Shown here: positions 28,756-36,554 of the stretch, in pieces
Numbering within the stretch: position 1 is the stretch's first letter
Layout: every line of letters starts with the position of its first letter
Source of the DNA: Bacillota bacterium
Lineage (GTDB): Bacteria; Bacillota; Negativicutes; Sporomusales; Sporomusaceae
Length of the DNA stretch: 64,000 bases
Assembly: GCA_017889705.1 (NCBI GenBank)
Contig: JAGGAB010000004.1
Location: 1-64,000 of the forward strand
Reading direction: 5' to 3'
Notes under the pieces: generated by a model
What the model was told of the DNA's origin: nothing
Database searches by the model: none
The model's input: the letters and a program-made list of their open reading frames with translations, nothing else
Position numbers and translations under genes: made by a program

Positions 28756-29595
28756 ATGATACATATTGAAGGTTTAGTGAAAAAATATGGGGAACGAATT
28801 GCCGTAAACGATTTGAATCTTACAATTGAAAAAGGAGAAACCTTTGGGCTGCTTGGTCCGAATGGGGCAGGCAAGACCACAACCATACGGGTGCTGACCA
28901 TGCTTACTCGTCCCACTGCCGGCGTAGTTACCATTCATGGATATCGTCTGCCGCAGGAAGAATTGGCGATCAAAGCGGTTATTGGTGTTGTGCCCCAGCA
29001 TTTTAACCTTGATGTCGATTTGACAGCACGGGAAAATCTTAATTTACATGGGCGTCTGCACCATATGCCACGCCGCGAGCGGGAAGAGCGGGTGGAGGAA
29101 TTGCTTGACTATATTGAGCTTAAAGAGCGTGGGAATGACATGGTCAATACCTTTTCCGGCGGAATGAAACGGCGACTGATGATCGCCCGGGCACTCCTGC
29201 ATCGGCCTAAAGTATTATTTCTAGATGAGCCTACTGTCGGATTGGATCCACAGGTAAGAAGGCGGTTGTGGGATTTGATCCGGCGCTTAAATGCCGACGG
29301 GCTGACCGTGCTATTAACTACCCATTATATTGAAGAAGCCGAGAGTCTGTGCCGGCAGGTTGCCATTATGGAAAAAGGCCGCCTAATTGCACTTAACAGT
29401 CCGGCAGCATTGTGTGAGCGGCTGGGGAGTTATGTTGTGGAGTGGAATCAAAGTGAAGGCACTCAATACAAGTTTTTTGCTAGCAGGCCCGAGGCGGCGG
29501 CTTTTGCCGGGACACTGGCGGTAAACACCGTATTGCGTCACACTAATCTTGAGGATGTTTTTGTTGAATTAACCGGCCGCCGGGTGAGCGGCTAA
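28756..29595 (+). CDS. ABC transporter ATP-binding protein, DrrA-like, without an adjacent permease
   Basis: A 279-residue ABC ATPase of the drug/ABC-2 exporter type. Walker A GPNGAGKTTT (near residues 35-44), signature FSGGMKRRL (near 133-141), Walker B VLFLDEPTVGLDP and the LTTHYIEEA switch are all intact. A DrrA-like C-terminal region follows. Unlike the pair at 8602-10281, no permease gene lies next to it; cca starts 13 nt downstream. It probably works with a permease encoded elsewhere or has a non-transport role. The ATG at 28756 has a GAAGAGG ribosome site. Confidence 0.85.
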   Translation: MIHIEGLVKKYGERIAVNDLNLTIEKGETFGLLGPNGAGKTTTIRVLTMLTRPTAGVVTIHGYRLPQEELAIKAVIGVVPQHFNLDVDLTARENLNLHGRLHHMPRREREERVEELLDYIELKERGNDMVNTFSGGMKRRLMIARALLHRPKVLFLDEPTVGLDPQVRRRLWDLIRRLNADGLTVLLTTHYIEEAESLCRQVAIMEKGRLIALNSPAALCERLGSYVVEWNQSEGTQYKFFASRPEAAAFAGTLAVNTVLRHTNLEDVFVELTGRRVSG

Positions 29596-29608
29596 AGGAG
29601 CAGCCGCA

Positions 29609-31012
29609 ATGGAAACTGCCAAAAAGATAATGGAAAAGCTGGAGGCCGCAGGGTATAGAGCCTATATTGTCGGCGGCGTTGTGCGTGATATCGTGTGTGG
29701 CGTTACGCCGGAAGACATTGATATTGCTACTGAGGCAGAGCCTGAACAAATTATTGCGATTGCCGAGAACCAGGGTTGGAAGGCTATTCCAATAGGCATA
29801 GCCTTTGGTGTAGTGGCTGTGGTGGCAGAGGGCCACAATTATGAGATTGCAACACTACGCAGCGAGTGCTATGGCTCTGACAGCCACCGGCCTGAGACGG
29901 TGACGTTAGGAGTAAGTCTTGAGCAGGATTTGGGCAGACGGGATTTCACCATAAACGCGATGGCAATAGATGTGTCAGGTCAGATTATTGACTTATTTGG
30001 CGGACGGGGAGATTTGGCGGCTGGTGTTATCCGGGCGGTTGGCAATCCACAGCAGCGGTTTACTGAAGATGGGCTGAGGATGTTTCGGGCTGCGCGGTTT
30101 GCCGCCCGGTTTGGTTTTGTATTGGAGGAGCAGACGCTGCAGGCTATCCCGGCTGCGTTGCCACGGGTAAACGGACTGTCGGTCGAACGCGTTCGCAATG
30201 AAATAGAAAAAACACTGCTGGCTGAATATGCGGTGCAGGGGCTGACCGTTTTACAGAAAACCGGGTTACTGGCAGCTAGCTGCCAGACGCGGGAACAGGG
30301 CAAAACCTGTCAGGTGCCGATACTGCCGGAACTTGTCCGTTTGGTGAATTTGCCGCAAAATCCCCGGCACCATCTGCATGATGTTTGGCAGCATACCCTT
30401 GAAGTTGTTGCATTAGCGCCATGCACGCCAATACTGCGCTGGGCAGCGCTCTTGCATGACGTCGCCAAAGGTTGGCCGGAAGTGCGCTGCTTAAACAAGG
30501 AAGGGCAGCCTTCTGATCCCGGACATGATAAAATCGGGGCGCAGGCGGCGGTTTCAATATTAAGCCGTTTAAAAGTAGAGCCCCAGATTGTCGCCAGGGT
30601 GGCCTGGCTTATCAGGCACCATCTGTTTTTTCCGGAGGCTGAGGAAAAGGCAGTTATGAAATGGCTTAAACGCCTGCTTGATAAAAGATTTAAAACGGCG
30701 GGTGATTTTGCCGAAGCCATATCGCAGTTATTGGCGTTGCATGAAGCTGATCGCTTGGGCGGTCATACTCATCCTGATATAACAGGACTGGAAGCGGTGC
30801 GTTTGTTGGTACAGGGCATTTTGCGGGATATTCCGTTCTTTCCTGCTCAGCTTGCAGTCAGCGGCCGCGAAATTGCGGCTAAGCTGGGCGCGGGTTTGCA
30901 GGTAGGGGATTTCCAACAGAACTTATTGAATAGAATTCAGGCCGGCCAGCTAACCAATACGCCGGCTGCGCTGCAGGCGGCACTTGAGGCTCGTACCCGG
31001 CGCTTGGTGTAA
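29609..31012 (+). CDS. cca: CCA tRNA nucleotidyltransferase with HD domain
   Basis: Adds or repairs the 3'-CCA of tRNAs. The class II nucleotidyltransferase signature GGVVRDIVCGVTPEDIDIAT (near residues 22-41) supplies the DxD carboxylates, RRDFTINAMA follows (near 113), and FTEDGLRMFRAARFAARF (near 150) is the neck region. From about residue 255 an HD domain is present (LRWAALLHDVAKG; metal-binding His-Asp). The length of 467 residues agrees with Firmicute enzymes carrying the HD module. It starts 13 nt after the ABC gene, behind AAAGGAG. With many tRNA-dependent T-boxes in the window, tRNA end quality would matter for their sensing, but no direct link is implied. Confidence 0.93.
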   Translation: METAKKIMEKLEAAGYRAYIVGGVVRDIVCGVTPEDIDIATEAEPEQIIAIAENQGWKAIPIGIAFGVVAVVAEGHNYEIATLRSECYGSDSHRPETVTLGVSLEQDLGRRDFTINAMAIDVSGQIIDLFGGRGDLAAGVIRAVGNPQQRFTEDGLRMFRAARFAARFGFVLEEQTLQAIPAALPRVNGLSVERVRNEIEKTLLAEYAVQGLTVLQKTGLLAASCQTREQGKTCQVPILPELVRLVNLPQNPRHHLHDVWQHTLEVVALAPCTPILRWAALLHDVAKGWPEVRCLNKEGQPSDPGHDKIGAQAAVSILSRLKVEPQIVARVAWLIRHHLFFPEAEEKAVMKWLKRLLDKRFKTAGDFAEAISQLLALHEADRLGGHTHPDITGLEAVRLLVQGILRDIPFFPAQLAVSGREIAAKLGAGLQVGDFQQNLLNRIQAGQLTNTPAALQAALEARTRRLV

Positions 31013-31085
31013 ACAAAAAAATCCCAATGCGTACAAAGAGAGTTTATTTTGGTACAGGCGCAACCCGTGTATTCTAAAAACACAC

Positions 31086-31114
31086 TTGACTGCGGGCGAC
31101 GCATATTGTATAAT
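31086..31114 (+). promoter_or_regulatory. Sigma-A promoter of serC
   Basis: TTGACT (31086-31091), 17-nt spacer, TATAAT (31109-31114). Transcription would start near 31121, directly before the serine T-box. Confidence 0.88.
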
Positions 31115-31144
31115 CGAAAACAAGTTAAATAGCTTTGCACGATG

Positions 31145-31345
31145 AACAGGAAGTTAATTGTTGTAAACTTCAGAGAGCCGGCGGTTGGTGTAAGCCGGTG
31201 TGAATGACAATGGATTCCGCCTGGGAGTGGCTGATGATGAATCTGACGGGTCCGCCCGGTATAGCGGCAAAAGTTGGCTGAAAAGTAACATGGGTGGCAC
31301 CGCGGGAGAAGACTCTCGTCCCTGTAGAGGGATGGAGTTTTTTTG
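31145..31345 (+). ncRNA. T-box leader, serine-specific (UCC specifier)
   Basis: Stem I carries AGAGAG and the GCCGGCGG...AGCCGGT hairpin. The specifier TCC at 31216-31218 is in the same position as TCC in the serS leader. The T-box core GGGTGGCACCGCGGGAG is at 31292-31308. The bulge UGGC matches a GCCA tRNA end, as expected for tRNA-Ser (G73). A terminator stem (ACTCTCGTCCCT...AGGGATGGAGT, from 31312) ends in a T run at 31339-31345. Uncharged tRNA-Ser should turn on serC. The expression platform is repeated immediately downstream. Confidence 0.93.
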
Positions 31346-31381
31346 TATATATACGCTGCGTCTGTGTACTATAAGCTTGAA

Positions 31382-31443
31382 ACTGGGTGGCACCGCGGGA
31401 GTTTGTCTCGCCCCAATCTATCGTTATTGGGGCGGGTTTTTTA
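31382..31443 (+). ncRNA. Duplicated T-box expression platform without stem I
   Basis: GGGTGGCACCGCGGGAG recurs exactly at 31385-31401, followed by a second terminator (TCGCCCCAAT...ATTGGGGCGGG, then TTTTTT to 31443). The 38 nt between the first terminator and this core are too short to hold a stem I or specifier loop. The leader thus has one tRNA-reading domain and two antiterminator/terminator switches in series. Confidence 0.88.
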
Positions 31444-31475
31444 TTTTTACTTACTTTAACTTATGAGGTGATTTT

Positions 31476-32576
31476 GTGAGCAACAGTGTCAAACGAGCCC
31501 ATAATTTTAACGCCGGTCCGGCAGCATTGCCGCTGGCAGTTCTGGAAAAGGCGCAAGCCGAATTGCTTGATTTTAATAATACCGGCATGTCTATTATGGA
31601 ACACAGCCATCGGGGGAATGCCTATGATGCTGTTCATAATGAAGCCATTAGCCTCTTAAAAGAACTAATGGGAATACCTGAGGGGTATGAGGTCTTATTT
31701 TTGCAAGGGGGAGCCAGTCTCCAGTTCAGCATGATTCCTATGAATTTCTTACCTGCAGGCAAAAAGGCAGGGTATGTAATGACTGGTAGCTGGTCGGAAA
31801 AAGCTTATGCTGAGGCCGAGAAACTGGGCGAAGTATTTGTGGCTGCATCAGCCAAAGAAGGTAATTATCGCCGGATACCGGAATTTGCCGAACTTAAATA
31901 TGATACTGATACCGCTTACTTGCATATTACCAGTAACAATACAATTTTTGGCACCGAGTGGCGACAGGGTTTCCCGGATACAGGTGCAGTGCCGCTGGTT
32001 GCCGATATGTCGAGTGATATTATGTCTTGCCCGATTGATGTCAGCAAATTTGCTCTAATTTATGCTGGCGCACAGAAGAATCTGGGGCCATCAGGAGTAA
32101 CTGTTGTTATTGTCCGCAGCGATTTTTTGGAAAAGGCTGTAACGGTCGGACCAACTATGCTTCGGTACGCAACTTATGCCAAGGACAATTCCTTGTATAA
32201 TACGCCGCCGACATTTGGCATTTATATGATTAAGCTGATGATGGAATGGATAAAAGAGCAAGGCGGCCTGACTGGCATCTACAAGCACAATCAGGAAAAA
32301 GCGGCTTTGATTTATGACGCTATTGACGCCAGTAATGGCTTTTATGTCGGGCATGCCCAAAAAGAAGCCCGTTCGCTGATGAATATTACTTTCCGCTTGG
32401 CTGATGAGGCATTAGAGAAGAAGTTTTTGGATGAGGCTAAACAAGCCGGTTTTGTTGGGCTTAACGGGCATCGTTCTGTTGGTGGTTGCCGAGCTTCTGC
32501 CTATAATGCCGTTCCGCACGAAGTCTGTCAGGCGCTGCGTGATTTTATGCTAACTTTCCAGAAAGAAAACAGCTAG
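31476..32576 (+). CDS. serC: Phosphoserine aminotransferase
   Basis: Transaminates 3-phosphohydroxypyruvate to phosphoserine with glutamate, step two of serine synthesis; PLP enzyme of fold type I. It opens NFNAGPAALPLAVLEKAQAE, with FNAGP as the family hallmark. GMSIMEHSHRG (near residues 37-47) follows, and the PLP lysine sits in YAGAQKNLGPSGV (near 192-204). The length of 366 residues is normal. The start is GTG 31476 behind TGAGGTG. The serine T-box leader confirms its role, and a histidine phosphatase that may be phosphoserine phosphatase follows 21 nt later. serA is not in the window. Confidence 0.95.
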   Translation: MSNSVKRAHNFNAGPAALPLAVLEKAQAELLDFNNTGMSIMEHSHRGNAYDAVHNEAISLLKELMGIPEGYEVLFLQGGASLQFSMIPMNFLPAGKKAGYVMTGSWSEKAYAEAEKLGEVFVAASAKEGNYRRIPEFAELKYDTDTAYLHITSNNTIFGTEWRQGFPDTGAVPLVADMSSDIMSCPIDVSKFALIYAGAQKNLGPSGVTVVIVRSDFLEKAVTVGPTMLRYATYAKDNSLYNTPPTFGIYMIKLMMEWIKEQGGLTGIYKHNQEKAALIYDAIDASNGFYVGHAQKEARSLMNITFRLADEALEKKFLDEAKQAGFVGLNGHRSVGGCRASAYNAVPHEVCQALRDFMLTFQKENS

Positions 32577-32597
32577 AAGTAAATAAAGGAGGATAAT

Positions 32598-33248
32598 ATG
32601 GCAATTACCCGTTTTATATTAGTTCGTCATGGAGAAACTACTTGGAATAAAGAGGGACGTTATCAGGGGCAGATCGATACACCACTTACCCCTTTCGGGC
32701 GGGAGCAGGGGCAACTGGCTGCCAAAGCTCTTGCCAAGGTGCCTATTGACGTCTGTTACGCTAGTCCCCTCAGCCGGGCTGTTGATACAGCCATGATGTG
32801 TGTGGCTGCTCATGGATTGCCGGTAAATACCGACAGCCGTCTGCTTGAAATTAACCATGGCGAGTGGGAAGGTCTCCTGAGTGATGAGGTTGGTAAAACG
32901 TATCCGGAACTCTTGGCCCAGTGGCGATCAACAGTAGTGGGCGTTACTATGCCGGGCGAGGGCGGCGAAGATATTGTTGCTGTGAGAGACAGATCTATGG
33001 CTGTTTTTCGCGAATTGGCGCAAAAGCATCAAGGACAGACTGTGCTGGTGGTAGCACACGACGCTGTCAATAAAGCCGTACTATGTGACATGTTAGACAT
33101 TGATTTGTCGCATTTCTGGCAGATCAAGCAGGATAATACCTGCATCAATGTTGTTGAGTATCAGGATGGCAAATGGCGAATGGTGCTGATGAATTCCACC
33201 ACTCATCTTGGTTTCTTATATAGCGGTATTGAACAAAAAGGATTATAA
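32598..33248 (+). CDS. Histidine phosphatase; likely phosphoserine phosphatase (PspA-type)
   Basis: A 216-residue member of the phosphoglycerate mutase-like histidine phosphatase family. The phospho-acceptor motif is LVRHGETTWN (His10 region), YASPLSRAVDT and the second catalytic histidine in VLVVAHDAVNK are present. In this family the same fold covers phosphoglycerate mutase, alpha-ribazole phosphatase (CobC) and metal-independent phosphoserine phosphatase (PspA). The position directly behind serC under a serine T-box favours phosphoserine phosphatase, the final step of serine synthesis, but that is inference from context. The ATG follows AAAGGAGG. A terminator follows the stop. Confidence 0.82.
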   Translation: MAITRFILVRHGETTWNKEGRYQGQIDTPLTPFGREQGQLAAKALAKVPIDVCYASPLSRAVDTAMMCVAAHGLPVNTDSRLLEINHGEWEGLLSDEVGKTYPELLAQWRSTVVGVTMPGEGGEDIVAVRDRSMAVFRELAQKHQGQTVLVVAHDAVNKAVLCDMLDIDLSHFWQIKQDNTCINVVEYQDGKWRMVLMNSTTHLGFLYSGIEQKGL

Positions 33249-33255
33249 CAACAAT

Positions 33256-33298
33256 AAAAGCGAAATTGTCTGAGGCTTACGGCAATTTCGCTTTTTAA
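33256..33298 (+). terminator. Terminator of the serC operon
   Basis: AAAGCGAAATTG...CAATTTCGCTTT forms a perfect 12-bp stem with a 14-nt loop, followed by a short T-rich tail. Confidence 0.85.
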
Positions 33299-33414
33299 AT
33301 TGTCATATTGTTTTTCGGATAATTTTGGTAATAATAGCAGGGAATGCAGAAAAAGACGCGAACATATGAGTAGTAGTTAATAATGATTCTGAACTCAGTG
33401 AAGGAGTTGTTGCT

Positions 33415-34491
33415 ATGCAGCAAGATCATGGTTGTAATCCATCAGGTTGCGGGTCATCCTGCGACTGCGGTTGTTCCGGCTGCGGCCCGGCGACTGAAGA
33501 AAGCCAATTTAGTAAAGACATGCAAGCACTGTATGACGCAGGCAATATGGCAGATATTATGGCAGAGTCCACTAAGCAGCTGGCTGCAGATCCAGACAAC
33601 AGCGATGCGTTTTTTTGGCAGGGGGTAGTGGCTGCTGTTGACGGTAACTTTGAACAGGCACTTGCCAATTATACCAAGGCGATTGAACGTAATTCCCGCA
33701 AAGCTGCCTATTATTCGTACCGTGGCAGTGCGCATGCCATGCTGGACGATATAAAGAATGCCGTGCTGGATTATTCGCAGGCTATGCTTTATGAGCCAGA
33801 TAACTGGATGAACTATGCCAACCGGGGTGTGCTATATCTAAATAATGGCATGTACGAGCATGCTGTTGATGATTTTACCAAAGCCATTGAATTAGAACCC
33901 GGGGACTACGGCTCTTATTTAAACAGGGGCGATGCCTTTACCGGCCGCAATCTGTATTCGGTAGCCATTGCCGATTATAATAAGGTAATAGAACGGTATC
34001 CAGAGGAGACTACAGCATTGCTTAAAAGAGGGCAGGCCTACTTTGAAATTGGCCTGGCGGCTGAAGCGCTGGCAGATTTTAATAAGGTTATTGAACTCGA
34101 ACCTGATAATATTCAGGCTATTGCCATCAGAGCTTCGGTATATATGGGACAAAAGAAGCCTGATGCAGCTATTGCCGATTTTACCCGGGTGATTGAAGCC
34201 GATCCTGAGGATGGCAGGCCGTACTTTTTTCGGGGCATAGCTTATGCGGCTAAAGCCGATTATGATGCCGCCATTGCTGATTTCGCCACTTCCGCGGCAC
34301 TGAATCCCGATAATGCCCTGGCATATCATAATAAAGCATTATGCTGTGAAATTCAAAAGCGCACCGAGGAAGCCGTTGTGGCCTACAAAGCGTTTTTAGA
34401 TATCGCCAATCCTGATACACAAGAAGCAAAACATGCCAGTGAACGGCTGCAGGCATTAGGGCAGGAGCCAGGCGGAGCTCAGTTGCAGTAG
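33415..34491 (+). CDS. TPR protein with cysteine-rich N-terminus
   Basis: A 358-residue soluble protein. The first 24 residues hold a compact cysteine cluster (CNPSGCGSSCDCGCSGCG, seven cysteines), then tetratricopeptide repeats fill residues 45-345, about nine units of 34 residues such as ALANYTKAIERN and AVDDFTKAIELEPGDYGSY. TPR arrays bind other proteins. The cysteine head could carry a metal or Fe-S centre or be a redox switch, but no known family with this layout comes to mind. There is no signal peptide. The ATG follows GAAGGAG. It is 12 nt upstream of the aldo/keto reductase gene and so probably sits in an operon with two redox enzymes. Confidence 0.85.
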   Translation: MQQDHGCNPSGCGSSCDCGCSGCGPATEESQFSKDMQALYDAGNMADIMAESTKQLAADPDNSDAFFWQGVVAAVDGNFEQALANYTKAIERNSRKAAYYSYRGSAHAMLDDIKNAVLDYSQAMLYEPDNWMNYANRGVLYLNNGMYEHAVDDFTKAIELEPGDYGSYLNRGDAFTGRNLYSVAIADYNKVIERYPEETTALLKRGQAYFEIGLAAEALADFNKVIELEPDNIQAIAIRASVYMGQKKPDAAIADFTRVIEADPEDGRPYFFRGIAYAAKADYDAAIADFATSAALNPDNALAYHNKALCCEIQKRTEEAVVAYKAFLDIANPDTQEAKHASERLQALGQEPGGAQLQ

Positions 34492-34503
34492 GAGGACCTA
34501 ATT

Positions 34504-35511
34504 ATGGAAAAAAGACGGTTAGGCCGGACAGGCCTAATGGTGACACCGATTAGTTTTGGCGCACTGCCAATGCAGCGCTGCACGATGGAAGAAGCCGGTG
34601 AAGTTCTTGTAGCGGCTTTAGATGCCGGCATAAACTTTTTTGATTCAGCTAGAGCCTATACTGACAGTGAGGGCAAGATTGGCAGGTATATTTCAAGCCG
34701 GCGCAGCGAATATGCCTTGGCAACTAAAAGCATGGCCAGAACCCAAGAGGGCATGGCCAAGGATGTTGACACCAGTCTGGCTACCATGAAAACCAGTTAT
34801 ATTGATATTTATCAAATGCATAATGTTAAGAACGAACAGGAATGGCAAACTGTTATGGGACCTGACGGCGCACTTGCTGCTCTGAAAGAAGCCAAAGCCG
34901 CAGGGAAAATTCATCATATCGGCATAACCAGCCATAATGTGGACATGCTGATAAGAGCGGTCAAAAGCGGTGAATTCAGTACTGTCCAGGTGCCTTTCAA
35001 CTGTGTGGAGCAGCGGGCAATGAAAGACCTGTTCCCGCTGGCGAGAACCCAGGATGTCGGAATGATTGTTATGAAACCGCTGGGTGGTGGGCTTATTGAT
35101 CAGGTAGATTTGGCACTGCGCTTTGTTTTGCAGGAAGACGGAGTAGTTGCTATTCCGGGGATGGATCGGGTAGAGCATGTCAGTGAAAATCTGGCTGCTT
35201 CCCGCAACTTTAAACTGCTTACTCCTGAAGAAAATGACAAGCTGGCGGCCCTTGCGGCCGAACTGGGTTCGAATTTTTGCCGCCGCTGCGGTTACTGTAT
35301 GCCGTGTGCTGCCGGAATCGATATTCCGCAAATGTTTATTTTTTATCTGCAATACACAAGATATGGCTTAAAAACCGCTATTCCCGAGCGATATAAGGGG
35401 CAGGCAGTCAAAGCTTCAGCGTGTATTGAATGCGGGGAATGTGAGGAGCGCTGTCCTTACAGTCTTCCTATTCGCGAGCGTATGAAGCAGGTGGCCAACG
35501 ACCTCGGGTAG
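34504..35511 (+). CDS. Aldo/keto reductase with C-terminal 4Fe-4S domain
   Basis: An aldo/keto reductase barrel (residues 1-250) starts MEKRRLGRTGLMVTPISFG. The catalytic Asp and Tyr are in FFDSARAYTDSE, with Lys in ALATKS and His in IYQMHNV. The C-terminal 85 residues carry CRRCGYCMPCAAGIDIP and CIECGECEERCPY, a bacterial ferredoxin-like pattern. The second set matches CxxCxxCxxxCP and should bind one 4Fe-4S cluster; the first set may bind another or zinc. This fusion is common in anaerobes (YccK/MJ-type AKRs), and substrates are unknown. It starts 12 nt after the TPR gene and ends 17 nt before the flavoprotein gene, suggesting a ferredoxin-linked redox operon. Confidence 0.88.
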   Translation: MEKRRLGRTGLMVTPISFGALPMQRCTMEEAGEVLVAALDAGINFFDSARAYTDSEGKIGRYISSRRSEYALATKSMARTQEGMAKDVDTSLATMKTSYIDIYQMHNVKNEQEWQTVMGPDGALAALKEAKAAGKIHHIGITSHNVDMLIRAVKSGEFSTVQVPFNCVEQRAMKDLFPLARTQDVGMIVMKPLGGGLIDQVDLALRFVLQEDGVVAIPGMDRVEHVSENLAASRNFKLLTPEENDKLAALAAELGSNFCRRCGYCMPCAAGIDIPQMFIFYLQYTRYGLKTAIPERYKGQAVKASACIECGECEERCPYSLPIRERMKQVANDLG

Positions 35512-35528
35512 CAATCAAGGAGGAAAAT

Positions 35529-36395
35529 ATGGCCGGAGACAACAAAATTGATATTGCCATTATCGGCGGTGGGCCGGCAGGCCTGTCGGCCGCGCTGACA
35601 GGCCGCATCCGCAATAAGAATATTGCTGTTTTTGAACATCTGGATTTTAGTCAGAAGCTGCAAAAAGCTCATAAGGTGGATAATTATCTAGGCTTGCCGG
35701 AGGTTAGCGGCAAAGGCCTGATGCAGCATTTTTCCGGGCATGCGTTGGCGCATGGGCCGCAGCTTATTAAAGAAAAGGTAATGAATGTGTTTCCCGGAGA
35801 TAACATGTTTACCCTGCTTACACCGCAAAATACCTATGAAGCCAAAGCTATTATTCTTGCCACCGGGGTTGTCAGCACCCTCTTGTTCCAGGGCGAACGC
35901 GAACTATTGGGGCGAGGCGTCAGCTACTGCGCCACTTGCGACGGCCGTATGTTTGAAGGTAAGGATGTTGCTGTTATTTCCTACACCGAAGAAGGCGAGA
36001 ACGAAATAGAATTCTTAGGTGAACTTTGCCGTACTGTCTATTTCCTGCCACAGTATAAAGGCGATTTTTCTTCTATGCGCGCGCCGGTTGAGGTGCTTAC
36101 CGCCAAGCCTAAGGCGATTGCCGGTGACGGGCAAGTGGAAAAACTGGTAACTGATCAGGACGAGATTAAGGTACATGGTGTCTTTATTCTGCGCCAGTCT
36201 GATCCAGTGGAAAATTTGCTGCCTGGTTTGGAACTTGACGGTGAAGTAATTAAGGTCAACAGGGATATGTCGACAAGTATTCCGGGCGTATTTGCCGCCG
36301 GCGATTGTACCGGCAAACCTTGGCAAATTGCCAAGGCCACCGGTGAGGGTCTTGTGGCTGTGCTGAGCGCGATAACCTATATTGACAAATTGTAA
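35529..36395 (+). CDS. Thioredoxin reductase-like flavoprotein lacking NADPH motifs (FFTR candidate)
   Basis: A 288-residue flavoprotein with the TrxR layout. FAD motif IAIIGGGPAGLSAAL at the N-terminus, redox pair CATC (Cys134/Cys137 in YCATCDG), and the second FAD motif GVFAAGDCTGKPWQIAKATGEG near the end. The pyridine-nucleotide domain is odd: the expected GxGxxA is replaced by VISYTEEGENEIEFL, and no HRRxxFR-type motif is visible. This is what is known for the ferredoxin-dependent flavin thioredoxin reductases (FFTR) of clostridia. The neighbouring Fe-S aldo/keto reductase fits such a scheme. A plain NADPH TrxR seems less likely. The ATG follows CAAGGAGG. Confidence 0.85.
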   Translation: MAGDNKIDIAIIGGGPAGLSAALTGRIRNKNIAVFEHLDFSQKLQKAHKVDNYLGLPEVSGKGLMQHFSGHALAHGPQLIKEKVMNVFPGDNMFTLLTPQNTYEAKAIILATGVVSTLLFQGERELLGRGVSYCATCDGRMFEGKDVAVISYTEEGENEIEFLGELCRTVYFLPQYKGDFSSMRAPVEVLTAKPKAIAGDGQVEKLVTDQDEIKVHGVFILRQSDPVENLLPGLELDGEVIKVNRDMSTSIPGVFAAGDCTGKPWQIAKATGEGLVAVLSAITYIDKL

Positions 36396-36399
36396 AAAA

Positions 36400-36488
36400 T
36401 AAAGCGAGGTTGCTTTACGGTGTCCGCAATGACTGGATGGGAAAATTCCCATAATATTGCGGGTCGGTGTGAAGCAATCTCGCTTTTG
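36400..36488. repeat. Composite palindromic element, also likely terminator
   Basis: Outer arms AAAGCGAGGTTGCTT (36400-36414) and GAAGCAATCTCGCTTT (36470-36485) pair over 15 bp. Inside are CCGCAAT/ATTGCGG and TGGGAA/TTCCCA arms. The element ends in TTTT. The outer arm resembles the short GAGATTGCTTCG...CGCAATGAC palindromes scattered in many bacterial genomes. GAGATTGCTTC also occurs in the leuD-leuB hairpin. Confidence 0.6.
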
Positions 36489-36554
36489 GTTTCAGTGTTT
36501 TTGCCACAATAGAAAGCTAAACTGAGTCAGTGATATTGGCGCAACCCGGAATGG

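Noticed and set aside
31200-31466. 88-codon frame inside the serC leader
   Set aside because: It lies entirely within the T-box RNA; its residues mirror the T-box core and terminators.
34693-35352. 219-codon minus-strand frame
   Set aside because: Antisense to the aldo/keto reductase gene, no ribosome site and no recognisable motif; a long shadow frame.
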